Positions 44,797 through 56,900 of a stretch of 64,000 nt of DNA are shown piece by piece (the first letter of the stretch is position 1; each line of letters opens with the position of its first letter). The translations under genes and the position numbers were made by a program. The stretch lies in the NCBI GenBank assembly GCA_021234155.1, contig JAJEKV010000129.1, positions 1,961,398 through 2,025,397 of the forward strand, written 5' to 3'. This DNA comes from Isoetes taiwanensis (lineage: Eukaryota > Streptophyta > Lycopodiopsida > Isoetales > Isoetaceae). The notes under the pieces were generated by a model. The model saw only the letters and a list, made by a program, of their open reading frames with translations. It searched no databases and had not been told where the DNA came from.

Positions 44797-45735
44797 GAAT
44801 TGAATTGAACTAGATTTTATCGTTCACAGATATCAAAAGGTCTATATGACCCAAACAAAGAACCCAATAGACCTAGTAGTGTCAAGGACTGAAAAAAGGG
44901 TCTTCGAGGAGAAAACCTTAGTAGTAATAATAGGTTTGCTGATAAGCTATACATTTGTTTATGTTAATGTAGTGAAGGACACAACTAGTTCGCATGTCTA
45001 GTACCTCCTGGAGGTATGATGCTAGTAGTCCCACTACAGCCGTCTGCAACACCAAATGCTAGACAATTCTGCAAGGTGTGGCATTATCTTCCATTACTCC
45101 GAGTTGGCAACATTGACAGATCCCATCTTCTCGCTCTTCCTAGGCCCATCAGCCTGTGCCAATTCTGAGGCAGTGCGATCATTGTGCGAATGGACACAAT
45201 CATTGAGCGCTTCTCTATGGGCGAATGCGCGAACAAGTAGTTGTGGATAACTCAATAGCTCGTTTCTCCTTCCAACATGCTTTAAGGCGTTGCGAACCCA
45301 TGGCCATTATGGAGGCGAGGTTTAGAAAACGAGTGTCTCCCATATTACCTACCTCTTGACAATATATTATGTGATGTTCTAACTCAGTCCTCTGAAGTAA
45401 TAAGGACCCTGGACTTGACTTTTAAGTGCTCGAGCCAGAAAGGCTTTCTGGACTCGTTCCAAGTCATCCCACGTGGCAAATGATATCACTGGCCCCATAC
45501 TTCTACTCCATATAGAAAAACTGGCTCCACCAAAACCTTGAACAAGTAAGACTGGTGGGACTAGTCATAGGGGAACTGGCTCGACCAAAACCTTGAACAA
45601 GTACGACTGGTGGGACTAGTCGTAAAGATCTGCTCTGTAGTAGTTGTTCTGCATTAGCCTGTCGTCGCTCACTGTCAGACACAGGTAGTAGTGAACTCCA
45701 CTCCCAGGTACTTGTATGTCTCAAGTCGGTCACGA
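44797..45735 (-). mobile_element. LINE family A, copy 3: 3' part only, minus strand
   Basis: Minus-strand blocks LFKVLVEPVFLYGVEVWGPV, ISFATWDDLERVQKAFLARA (near 45500-45410) and the end block GLLASYLQEVLDMRT (near 45030) match copies 1 and 2. The tail ends in AGTTCAATTCAATTCC at 44797-44812. A 55-bp tandem duplication (AACTGGCTC.ACCAAAACCT at 45519 and 45574) lies within it. Confidence 0.8.
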
Positions 45736-46558
45736 AATTTTACAAGTCACTAAATGCTCCATTAGGTCAAGGGCTAGCGAGAATGCCTAACCCCTTTCCC
45801 TTATCACGTGGTTGACATCGTGTCAAAGGTTGATAGTGAACATTGCTACTCTGAGACATCTAGAAAAAAAAATGGCACCGTTGTATTTATAGGTTTTTTT
45901 CACCTAACATTAAGTTACTCGCACCTGCTTTCCCTTGTAGATTCTTGGCTATAGTAGGTGTGAACATGTTTGTTATTCTGGTCCCACAAGGCAGCTGGCG
46001 ATTGGCAAATGCAAGACTAGAAACCCCACTTTCTTGCACAGCTGGGGAAAAGATTATGAGTTCCAAGAAAAAAAAAGGCAAAAACGAGCCCCCGTGCACA
46101 AATGAGTGGATCAGTGAACAGAAAGTCCCCTACAAAATGCTCGCTGTTGACTCAACTCCAGTATGAGATCATGTGAAGGGATTTAAGCTCTCAAAACAAC
46201 TGAATACACCATTTAAATTCCCTGTACTGGTTGATGAGGAGACGACAAAACATGTAGAATAATAATTGGCAGGAAAATCATGTGCTCGGAAAAAAATAAT
46301 GCATTCTTCTATGGAACCATACCATACGACACTTAGAAGATTATATAATTGGCAGCTTTTCAGGTACAAGAGTGGTGGACACTTCGTAGCACGCAGCTAT
46401 ATGGCCCATGATGAGGAAGAATTTTATTCTCTAGTACTAGTCGGCATTATAAACAAACACGCAACTTGTCTTCCTAAGTCTGTACACGATCTCTCTTTTA
46501 TGAGATTCTTAGAATGATTCCTCTCACCATCAAGCCCAAGTTTCCTGTAATCTGGGTT
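45736..46558. other. No gene seen; 3' flank of the TPR gene
   Basis: No coding block recognised. The right-hand part is the downstream region of the minus-strand TPR gene and should hold its 3' untranslated region; no precise poly(A) signal was assigned. Confidence 0.5.
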
Positions 46559-47786
46559 TCAGGCACTAATTACTGCGGTTCTTGTATATACGACCTGCTT
46601 TTCAAAATTGTGATGCTTCTTTACTGCTTCTTTCTCTTTCTCTTCACATTCCCACAAAAATGCTGCATATGCTCCTAAAACATAGCTGCAAAAGGCAAGG
46701 TACCCTTTCAATCTAATTCTAATTAAATATCAGGCTCTGAAACAGAAAAAACAAGAGGTAAACATACCAGTTGTCAGGAGCAGCTTGAACAGCTTGATCA
46801 AAATAATTCCCAGCTCGATCCTCATCTCCATGAAGATCCCATTCCAGCTTAGCATACTCTGCCAGCAGCTCCCCCTCATTGGGATTGGCTAGAATAGCTC
46901 TCTCGTAGTATTCTTCAGCCTTAAAATGATCTTGTAAAACCTGGGAAATCAAGAAAAACAGTTAAGAACAAGAGCATATGTACTACTAATTCAAGAAGAT
47001 GTTCATAAATTTTATGCTCACCTCATGCAGAAATCTGGCATAATTTCTCATCAATAAAGGCTCTCCAGGATTTGTCTCTAGCATGCTTCTGAAATAAGCA
47101 TCTGCAGCGCTTCCAGAACCACCTCCAGAGCTGAAATGTCTAGACGGGTTATCTCCCATGCCGGCGCCCGAACCAAGTCCTCCAGCTATGAACATTGGCT
47201 CCAGTTTCTCTGAGTCATGCAAAGGCCTGCACCCTTTGGAACTACAAAGCACTGTGTTGCCGTTTGCATCCTTGCTCATACCAGAATAAACTTCACCATC
47301 TTGGTCTCTAAAGCATTCTGTTTCCCATCTTCCAGAAACAGAGGCTCCCCCCATTTGCCTTCTCTCTTTTTCCTCCTCTTCTGCATCTAAGCTACTACTC
47401 TCTATGACATCAGAAAGAGGAGCTAAAACTTCTTGTAACATACCATGACCAGATGCAATTGAAGGAAGAGAAGAATGCCGCCTGAGCGAAGTCCGGCGAG
47501 ACCACTGTTTTTGAGGAGTTCTACAGCTCTGTTGCAGAGCAAAGCCCCCAGCCACAAATTTGGCAGGAGAAGTGCATGATCTGGCTAAATTTTGCAGATC
47601 ATTTTCGGATTGAGCCCTTCTGATCTTTGGCCAAGGTACAACATCCCCTTCAAAATCCCACTCCCCTGAGTTCAAGTGTATAAATGGAGGAGAGGAAAAA
47701 TGAGTAGGAGACTCCATCTCCACATCTTTCACCCCTGTGGTGCCCATCAACATGGATGGATTGGAAGATGTCCTTAGCAACATCAT
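46559..47786 (-). CDS. Plant TPR protein (MLLRSSS-type family), three exons, intact
   Basis: Exons 47786-47022, 46940-46768 and 46685-46559 join into 355 codons with GT-AG introns and no faults. The start MMLLRTSSNPSML matches the N-terminal signature of uncharacterised plant TPR proteins such as Arabidopsis AT1G80130 and AT5G20190 (from memory). A long Ser/Glu-rich disordered part is followed by a Gly/Ser run (GGGSGSAADAYFRSMLE) and TPR-type helices: AADAYFRSMLETNPGEPLLM-RNYARFLHE, KAEEYYERAILANPNEGELL-AEYAKLEW and RAGNYFDQAVQAAPDNCYVL-GAYAAFLWE. The third exon ends with a Glu/Lys-rich helix. It is the only clean multi-exon gene here. It probably acts as a protein-interaction scaffold; the partner is unknown. 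Confidence 0.9.
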
Positions 47787-48117
47787 GTGAAGAAGATAGA
47801 TCTAATATAAAAAGTAAACTAAAACGAGAAGCTTTCTACAATTGATGCAAAGAAATTGAACTAGGGAGCTGGACCAAAGAAGCACGGATCTGGGGCTGAG
47901 CTTTAAAAAAACTGTTTGCTAAGGGGATGCTAGGAAACCGCGTTGCAGCAAAGAAAAAAGTCTGGAAAGGGAGAAGGAAATGCACCATTGATCTTGCAGT
48001 TACAGCTCCGAATTTAAGGTCGGAAGAAACCTGTCGTGATTGGCGCTCCGGTCGCAGCACTGCGCAACTTGCTTGCCTTTCACAGACCAAAACCCTAATA
48101 TATTTAGCGCGTAAATT

Positions 48118-48232
48118 TTCGCCACGTGTCGCGCCAACAAAAGTATCATTCCACGCTGGCATTGCGGCTGCCGCCTGTTTAGATTTGCGGCTTGACCTTT
48201 TGACGTGGCAAAGCACCATTGGGCCACGTTTC
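48118..48232 (-). promoter_or_regulatory. Cluster of ACGT-core sites upstream of the TPR gene
   Basis: About 330-450 bp upstream of the TPR start: a G-box/ABRE-like GCCACGTGTCG (CACGTG at 48123-48128), TGACGTGGCA (about 48201) and GGCCACGTTT (about 48223). Such sites bind bZIP or bHLH factors in plants. The clustering is seen; the regulation is inferred. Confidence 0.45.
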
Positions 48233-48299
48233 GCAGCACACGAGGGCGCTCCTCAACCTTCAAATTTGGATATTCCAATATGCTGTCTTTTGCTTACAG

Positions 48300-49494
48300 C
48301 CAAGGTGAACTTGTCCCACATCTACACCTTGTGTCTATGGTTTGAAAATAGGGGTTTTCACCTAGAAAGATCTGGCCATCCTTAAAAAAAATCTCAAAGG
48401 TGGTTTTCCGGCGATTTTTGCAAGAAAATCTGAAAAATAGGCTTAAAAAAAGGGTGGGATGTTTTTTTCTCCAGTTATGTCAAAATGGAGGGTGACATTT
48501 TTTCCAAGTTGGGCAGGCCACTAATTTTGACTCCCTGTCATCTTATATGTCACACATACCCATCCCAGGGGCCCAAGCACAATATCAATCTACAGTTCCA
48601 ATTGCCCACGTGATGACAATCGACATGTGGCGTGCATATTGCGCCTTACAACCACCTTTGGCCCTCCCATTTCCACCACCATGTCTTCCTCCTTTCTAAT
48701 TTGTCATGGTTTTCCAACCATACGGACTGACAAACTGGTAGCAATGCCTTATTTCTCTGCATGCATCAGTGCGTTTCCAACATTTTGACATTTCATGATT
48801 TTATGTAATCTGCTCCCCCCTCTCTTCAACGTCTACATATGCATGGCAAGATTGGACATATTAAACTCTTGCGGCTGCCCTCGTGTCAATTTAACCTTCT
48901 AAGTGCCAGTGGACCACAAGTCTCATTGCACTAAATCCTTGTGTATTAGAAAGATGGTCTCTCAACTTGTGTACATTCTCTTTTAATTTGGGCCATTTAA
49001 GTCGTACCATATTGGCCACTTTAATACCTGTTAAGAATGGCTAGAAGCTCAACATAGTGAGGCCCCATCAAAGGTGAAGATTCTAGCATGACGGGCCTTG
49101 CACAAATGTTTCAGTACACAAATTGCATCCTCAAGTAGTGAAGATAGATCACTCAAACACAACACTACATTGCACCATGGTCCACATGTCTTTACATGTT
49201 AAGTATATGAAATACTATAGGTTGTGACATACTTAAGTACGAAGACATGACGCTCAATCCTCAACCATTAGGTTGAAAAGCATATTGAAGTCGTATTTTA
49301 ACGTGCAACACACGAAAGGTTGGCCCCCCAAACCATAAGGCCAATACATCAACGTTGGTATTGCCCCTATTCAACTTACAACATGATTTAGCGCCACCAT
49401 TAGATGAAAACCTGACCAAAGTAATCCAAAAAGACATGCAAAGGTTAAGATTTCCTAATAACCTCATTCCTTTCCTTCTTTTCATATGGCCAGG
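48300..49494. other. No gene seen
   Basis: Spacer without recognisable coding blocks. Confidence 0.5.
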
Positions 49495-51786
49495 AAGTTT
49501 ATCCACTTATTATTTTTATTACTCTATCTTTTCTATTCCTTTCCTCTTTCTATGTGGCAATGAAGATTGCAAATTTTTTTTTTTTGAAGGAATGAGAAAG
49601 CAAAAAGTTTTTAATCGGATAAAGTACAATTTTTTTACATGTCTCATCTAGCGTAGCAATAAAAAAGATACAACGACATGTCTCTCATCTATGATCGAGC
49701 ACAATGTATTTACTCTAGAATGGGAGACTAACAATAGAATCAATTGAAGATTCGAATCCGGATCGTCTATCATTTTCGATTCAAGGGAGGAACACTTCGT
49801 AGGATATGTCAATATCGTTTTACGAACCCACTTAGTAATAACACCGGCGTCGCGGAATGACTAAATGCCACGAAGATCAATGGTGTCTACAGCTCTCCAT
49901 ATCGACCATAGGAGCCAACCGGAACCAAGATGGAATGCCCTTTGTTTAGTTGGAGGCCATGCATTGGGATAGGGCGCCAAGAGGATGCATCGGCGGTCCA
50001 ATGTACTATTAAACAAACCTTGTGGCGGGACCACCTTTGTTGAGCCTACGGACAATCAAAGAGCGATTGCTCAAGAGTCTCAACCTAAAGGCGAGGGCGG
50101 GCATCGCGGATATGCGAGGATCATAGCGATGTCGGGAAGAGGCATTAACATCAGGTTTTGTAGATAACCCTCGCCACCATAGTGAAACTTTAGGGTGAGC
50201 AACCTATCCCAAGCCATCGCCATATGCGACAAAATTGGGATGTGGAACCGGTGATATGCCACCCATCACAACAGAGGGGCTGTGGTGCTAAAAAGAAGGC
50301 AATATCTTAATCGACAAAGTGCTTGCCTTTGTGAATATTTTCATGGCAGTCCCATGGCACCCTTTGGGCAACACCAACTTGCACTATAAGAGACAAAGTT
50401 TTCTGCGGCTTTCTCCCATAGAGACACATCCAACGAGGCGGGAACTTGCACGAAATTGAACCAAGGCAGGTAGACGACCAGCATACCATGCTTGAATAGA
50501 GACAACTTTTGCAGAACCCATCGTCTTTGTTCAAGGGGATGAGCCGGGATGCTGCCAATGAGGTGTTGAGAGGTCACGGAGGCGGTGGTCTGGATCTCAA
50601 ATATGGTGTGGATAGAGGGCCGAAACCATGTTGATCTCCCATGTCAGCGTCATGGTGTGGAAAATGGAGAAGCACTAGAAAAGTCTGAGAGTCCTAAATA
50701 ATGCCCAAGGTTGGGGTGCTTTGTCAACTTGCCTGGGGATACAAAACCAAGGCTTGTCACAAGAGGCATAAACCGGAGAACTTTGAAAAATAATGCCAGT
50801 CCATCATACCAGGACCTGGTTTGAAGGATACCGCCACGATAAGAAGCTACCTTAATCACGACACCTTCCTCGGGTGCCGCCCATATAAAGTTCGAATTAT
50901 TGCAATAGGCTCTCACACACTTTGTCGTGGGACTAGCGGTAAGGATGCCATATAAGAAACATATAGGTACTAGTAAGGATTGATTTGGCCGCAATGCGAC
51001 CCGCGAAGGCGGCTTTGGGTGGATTTTGAAGCAGTGCTTCTCAAACCCTTAATGATCTCACACGCCGTAAAACGCATCCCCCAACAACTTGATGGCATGT
51101 CCCATGCGCCAAAATAATTTCATGGATAATCATGAACACCTTGAAGTGAATTATCCAATGTCCATAAAGCTATACATTTACGCCCACCCACAAGGACACG
51201 GGGAAGCCAATGAAAAAGTGTCTAAGAGCATTTTGCGGCTACGGGATTTTAGGCATTATGGCGACTAGGAAGAGAACAATGAAATGCATATTGATTGCAA
51301 ACCTCTTGTGTGCCATCCTCCATTGCAAGACCATGGAGAAGTCCTACGTGGTATGCAACGGTGAATAAGCTGCGACAAAACCTACTGCGACAATTGTGAA
51401 AACAATGGTGCTAAAGGCATCTGGCGAATACCACCGAGTGAGAAGGCATCGATGGCTCACTATGGAACATAGCGATTCACCAGCTGGCGAGACATGCGAC
51501 TTCATAATATCGGCGTGAATTGTTCCCCAAATCCCAGTCTTAGCATACATCGGCGATGAATTCCCGCCTAACAACATCAAAAAGCCTTTGCAAAAATTAA
51601 GCAAAAGGTATACAAGCTGGAAGGTTTTGCTTACGCGCCCAATAAATTCCTTAGGTAAGCAGCAACAAACATTGTTGATACATCGTTTGGAAGAAACCTG
51701 ATTCATGTAAGTTTATCAAAGCTTGTTATTTTCATTACTCTATGTTTTCTATTTCTTTCCTCTTTCCATGTGGCAATGAAGATTGC
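49495..51786 (-). mobile_element. Truncated, decayed L1-type LINE with unusually long target duplications
   Basis: Flanking copies of one sequence (AAGTTTATC...ATGTGGCAATGAAGATTGC) lie at 49495-49570 and 51709-51786. The left copy is followed at once by AAATTTTTTTTTTTTTGAAG, i.e. the poly(A) tail of a minus-strand LINE. Inside, minus-strand blocks resemble the C-terminal half of an L1 ORF2: NNSNFIWAAPEEGVVIKVAS near 50890 (compare QNFVWGGDDEGAVVKVAWWK of the 35-41 kb LINE), ASLDVSLWEKAAENFVSYS and, near 49990, RRCILLAPYPNAWPPTKQRA. It is 5'-truncated and full of frameshifts. Confidence 0.75.
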
Positions 51787-53780
51787 TCGCATGCTTTAAA
51801 TCTGCATTAGACTCTTCTTCTTCTACCTTTGTGGAAGAGTATGGAATCTACAAGAACAACGCTCAAGAACTCGACCTTTTTTGAAGGGCTTTTCTTTTTT
51901 GGCAAGTTTTGCAAATAATTCCATCACGTAGGGTAAAACAAACTTGTTTCAGAGTCGATATTTGCACCATCTATTTCGGCCAATATATTCTTAGTCCACC
52001 ATGTTTTAGTGTTTCAACCACATGACGCTCGCTTTAAAAAAATAAAAAAACATCATGGTGTTGTCTACCAAAATCTTTTAATTTGGTATAATCATATTCT
52101 GGGTTGCCCGAAGGGGCAAACGTTTGTTTCATGGTGGGGGCTAGAATCTTCCCTTAATTCTCAGGTCATATTCCCAAACTTTGCAAGTCATTTAGGGTGC
52201 AAATATTTTTGAACTACTGATTTTCTATGAATTGAAAGGCTTTTTCTCGTTATGCCCTCCACATCATCTATCTTTGTATCATATCTTTATTAGCTTCATT
52301 ATCTGCCCATCTGATCCGATGGGTAAACTCGAAGTTGATTCTATAAGAACAATCAATAGAGAATGAACAATTTAAACAAAATACCAGCCCTTAAAGTTAA
52401 AGCTCACCATCCAACTGGGCTATTCGAGCAAGACAAATTCCAAGAAAGAGCTTAAGGTTTGGAATCATTGGCTCAGACTGCCATGGATGGAAGACGAAGA
52501 TACTTGGTGATGGAATAGTGGCCTGTTCTTGTAGCTAAGAGGGAATAACATTTTGATATATCCTCTGAGCTCATGCTGCTATCATAAGGTATAGCAATCC
52601 TCTAGAGTTCACCCTGGGCTATGCCTGATCCCTTTTTGTTGTGGTGAGTCTTCTTAATCTAAAACTTCTACCAGGCTAAGGCTTTACTAAAATACTGTGA
52701 TGCTCCCCGAACCTATACGATGCTCCCATCATATAAATACGGTAAATTTCCTTTCCCAGCAACTCTATCACTAGAAAAGGCCCTCCATCTGACTCGGACC
52801 ACTTGTGATGGCCAAGTGTCCGAGCGAAGGACATAGAGGTATCATTTGCTCCATGCCTTCTCTGGCATATTCTATACTGCGAAAGCATATATACATATTA
52901 GCACTAGCAATAATATACAAATAATATACCACCACGAAGGGTGGACCATCCATCATGAATACGAACATCAATGTAAGGTCAATATAACATACTCAATGCG
53001 TCATAAATGAGGGTTCTACCATAGGCTCAAACTTAAAGGGGTGGATTAGGCTCATGGTTGGATCTCGAATGGACCAAGAGCCGAGGAATCATGACAATGG
53101 TGTTGGGCACAGTGAGAACGATGGCTAAGGCAGTCCACTCCATCCGCCCCTCCTGTCCACACTTTGCAGATAGGCTTAAACATGGCATGATTGTACCCTT
53201 CCAGAGACGTAATCTCATAGAATCACCTTATGAGACTACTTTAAGTTACATCCCCAGGGGTTTCACCTTTTTATACATTATGACCCAATGCATTGGCGGA
53301 TAGGGGTTTTCAAACTTGAAAGCGTCCATTATATGGACTGGTCACTCATCTGGCTTGGCCCCATTCTTCGGTAGGTGGTTGAGAAGGGGGTTGGTAGGAA
53401 AGCGTCAATCCGTCTCATACGTTCAGCCTGGGCTCGTTCCTAAATCTTCTCATGCCTCCACCATCTAAACCAAGGCCCAGACATACCTCCACCGCAAACC
53501 TTTTTTTTTGGTAGTTGATGAGAGATATTTTTGTCAGGGGTGTGGGATTCCGGCTTTTGCATCCCGAAGGATCGATGGCCTTGACATCGGAAGCCAGTGA
53601 TACTTTAATGGGCAGCATTGAAAGGGATTAGGTCGTTATTCCTCCACCCGAAATTAGTGGCTTCGCCCGCACATACCAAGGTCGTTTTGATAGAGATAAC
53701 AAAGTAAGTTTTTATACAACTACTTTGAGGCTTTATAGCTTAGAATGTAGGAAAAGATCATCTCTTTAAAAGCTGGCTGA
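51787..53780. other. No gene; possible Ty3 integrase tail at about 52690-52890 (minus)
   Basis: The minus strand reads GPFLVIELLGKEIYRIYMMG-ASYRFGEHHSILVKP near 52790, reminiscent of the GPFxVxE tail of Ty3 integrases, without other domains. GGGTTGCCCGAAGGGGCAAAC at about 52103 is another short palindrome of the type seen at LTR ends. Nothing else was recognised. Confidence 0.3.
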
Positions 53781-54089
53781 TTGAGCGAGATTTGGCGAGA
53801 GAGCTTCATATTTCAAGCTTGAAACTACTAACAAGTGGGCCGGAGGGCTCATATAATCGGGTCAGTTCCATGGAACTAATGAGGTCAAAAAGATATGTTA
53901 AGCGAGGAAAAGGCTGCTTCGAGTTTTTGGACTTGGCCGGTTGGGGAAAAAGCGACCGGATCTGTCAAACTAATTATTGGTAGAGCCCAAAATGGATATG
54001 TTTTGAAACCACGGGAAGCACAAATAAGCGCAGCTTTCACATGTTAAATGTAAAAGGGAATCTTTTGAAAAACTCTCGGTCATTTTGGC

Positions 54090-55330
54090 GTGGATGACCA
54101 TTCCTCTGCTTGTGAACTTTGGTTTTCACATGTTAGAAGGTCGGGAATAGAAAAGTTTTTGAATCTTGCCAAGCATTTGCATCTCTCATTGAATATTGGG
54201 CTTTGGGATCATAAAATGATTGGGAACACATTGTTCCCCATGTTTCTTAAGCTAATAAGTCATATGGAGATGCCATCAAAGTTTCAACATGATGATATCT
54301 AGGAGCGAGCATTCTTGGACATCATATTTAGGGTATATTGAATGTGGACAATCCACGACATGCCTTTGCTGCAATGCCGAACAATACAAGATGACGGGGT
54401 ATACCCTAGCTGTTTTACATTTACGGCTTTCTTTGAAAGCTTATGCAGGGAAACAAAAGAAGCTGGAACAAGAATACGTGGCTCCCCAGAACAAGAGAAC
54501 AGGGTTGAAAGGTTTACATAGAAACGCCAAATCTATATAAGTTTCTTTAGAAACAGAATTATCAACAATTTACGGAGCCGAGAGAATGTTAGCTTTCGCA
54601 GGGCTGCCTTTAGGGATATCTTTGGAAATGGGCTTGAAGCGCCAAAGGCGTTGGAATGCTTTAAGATGGAGGTTGATGGTGTGTCTCCAAATGCGGTGAC
54701 AGCTTTATTATTTGGCCACTGAAAGCACCATGGAGATGAAGCATTTCTAGGCGAGGCGAAAATTACATGCTAAGATTAGGTGTAGTGGACTAGAAAGAGC
54801 ATTACTGTGCGTGATACCTACTTTTGTTGTTCTCTGCCCCAAAAATGGATTCCATTTAAAACTTTGAGAAGTCTTTTCACATACACCTACTCAAAACAAA
54901 CTGGCATAGAACTTTACGTATTTTCGATTCTACTAAAACATGGACATGGACTTGAGGGCTTAGCGAAATGTTTTGAGCAAATGAAACTCAAGGGTGTTAG
55001 ATCGGATCTTTGTGATGTTGGCTTCTTTGTTTTAAAGTACGTGGCCGTATGGGGGGCCTTGAATAAAGATTAGACTAATACGCCAATGTTTCTCGAAATG
55101 GATTTACCAAAAGACTCTTTTGGTTGGCAACACCACGGAGCCCAGGCATGTATGCGGATGTAGCTCGTTCATAGAGCCTGTTAGGTGAAATCAGCGACAT
55201 CTCATGTCGTGGAATGCATTGGTTTTGGATATCATTGACAAGGGATATTTTTGAGAAGCTTTGAGAGTGTTTTGAACAAAATAAGTCCATAGGCGCTGAT
55301 TACTTAAGCGTTCTTCACGTTTCTTTCTAG
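54090..55330 (+). pseudogene. Pentatricopeptide-repeat (PPR) pseudogene
   Basis: Plus-strand blocks in shifting frames: KHLHLSLNIGLWDHKMIGNT near 54170, EAPKALECFKMEVDGVSPNA-VTALLF near 54635, GLEGLAKCFEQMKLKGVRSD-L near 54950 and WNALVLDIIDKG, then VFEQNKSIGAD near 55280. The FEQMxLKGVxxD and ECFxxMxxxGVxPNAVT spellings are PPR repeats; GKxLHxxxxxxG...MIGNTL matches the usual L/S-type motif. Stops and frameshifts throughout exclude function. An intact version would bind organellar RNA. Confidence 0.7.
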
Positions 55331-55585
55331 CTACCCGACACACTTTAATAATGTTTAATACCCTTTATTTCTTAACATCATGTATTATATTATACATGTA
55401 TAATTATCATGATGTCTCCTTGCCATGTATTATTCTTATTATGATGTGTTGTCCTTACCATGTATTGTTGAGGTATTGTTCTTACCATGATGTATTGTCC
55501 CTTAGCATGTATTGTTCGGTGTACATTCCTTATAAAGGGCTCCTAAAATACTTGTTCATAAGAACACATAAACAAAGCTCCTTAG

Positions 55586-55665
55586 AATAGAATAGAATAG
55601 AATAGAATAGAATAGAATAGAATAGAATAGAATAAAATAGAATAAGAATATGATTTTGTCTCAAC
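55586..55665 (-). repeat. (AATAG)n microsatellite with LINE/SINE 3'-end remnant
   Basis: Plus strand: GAATA units repeated about nine times from 55587, then imperfect copies and TATGATTTTGTCTCAACC. On the minus strand this reads GGTTGAGACAAAATCATATT followed by an ATTCT-type tail, as in the elements at 28.7 and 62.9 kb. Confidence 0.55.
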
Positions 55666-56560
55666 CTTGCAATATAGCATGCATGGGATTGATGAACTAG
55701 GGAAACATTGTGAAATTTTTTCTTTTCTCTAAAATACTATTTAGTCTCTCTACATAAAGTAGCACAACACACACACTCAAGTACAAGATGGGGTAGGGGT
55801 ATATAAAAATTAGGATAGTTAGAAGGAAGTACATCTGGGAAGGGGCTTGGAAGGCTTTTCTATTTACGTATGTGGGGTTTCCACCTCTAAAAATTAGGTA
55901 TCTCTGAGGGTTTTGTTGACCCCTTGCCTTGATGTGGGGGGCATCCCCCTTATGCCTAAGGTGAAACCCCCGGGGTTACATCTCCTCGGTCCGATGAGGC
56001 AGGAATGGACAAGTCTCTTCTTAGAGCACAATGGTTCCATGGGTGGCTAGAGGACCTAGGTCCGCTTCTGACTTTAACCCCCCAAAATGCATAGCCCGGG
56101 CTCACCCGTACCTACCGAGTTCAGGACATTCCTTTGGATGGTGCCTGCGACCCAGGGAATGTCAGATCTATACTCGGCCCACACACGGTGACCAACTATA
56201 AGCCTAGCACAATATGGGAGCCTTATGATCAGCAAGGCTCCTACTTCCATATCACCATTATGTCCATTGTCTGGTGCTCAATTACATCATAACATCCACA
56301 GCTAGGTGGGCTCTTGTGCATCTAGGTTACATTTATTGGGATTTAAAGGATTCTAGCTAGAAACATCTATAATCCTACTAGCTTTTAGGTCTCTATCCTC
56401 CCTTATCCCACAAGTACAAAAGATGCAGCAAAGGAACTACCATAAATCATAAATCCATTCATAACTTCAAATAGAGCATTGGTGTATTGGATAGATCCAC
56501 TATCTCCCAAGTTCTCCATTCTCTTCTGGTTGAATAGGCTCCTCCTCCTTCTCCAATTGC
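55666..56560. other. No gene seen
   Basis: No coding block recognised. Part may belong to the LTR whose end is seen near 56852. Confidence 0.4.
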
Positions 56561-56900
56561 TCCGAAATTGATTTGAGGCAAATTGGGGGTGAAGTCTCAA
56601 TTTGATTAGACCATATTTAGCAGTTCCACCTTGCCCAATCGACTTGGGGCAGGTGGCAACCTCTAAACTAAATTACTAATAATTATTTAATATAGCTAAT
56701 TACTAATTACTAACTAATTTAGCAATATTTAACTCTAACATAGCTAACCTTACCTTGTTAATTAATTACATGAATAATTAATATGCCATTAAATATTCAT
56801 GGTGATGTGTCATGTATTCTATATATTATGTATAAAGTACGTGGAACGTCACATTCTTCTCACCTTAAAAATGATGTTGTCCTCAACATGGGACCCTCTA
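56561..56900 (-). mobile_element. Ty3 pol end and LTR start, minus strand (partial)
   Basis: On the minus strand HVEDNIIFKVRRM and a TGA occur just before TGTGACGTTCCACGTACTTT near 56852. VEDNIxFK near the end of pol, a purine-rich AAGGTGAGAAGAA and a TG-starting repeat form the usual junction of a plant Ty3 element with its 3' LTR. The LTR's other end was not located. Confidence 0.4.

Noticed and set aside
49750-49765. GATTCGAATCC, a box-B-like motif
   Set aside because: No A box or acceptor stem nearby; it lies inside the decayed LINE.
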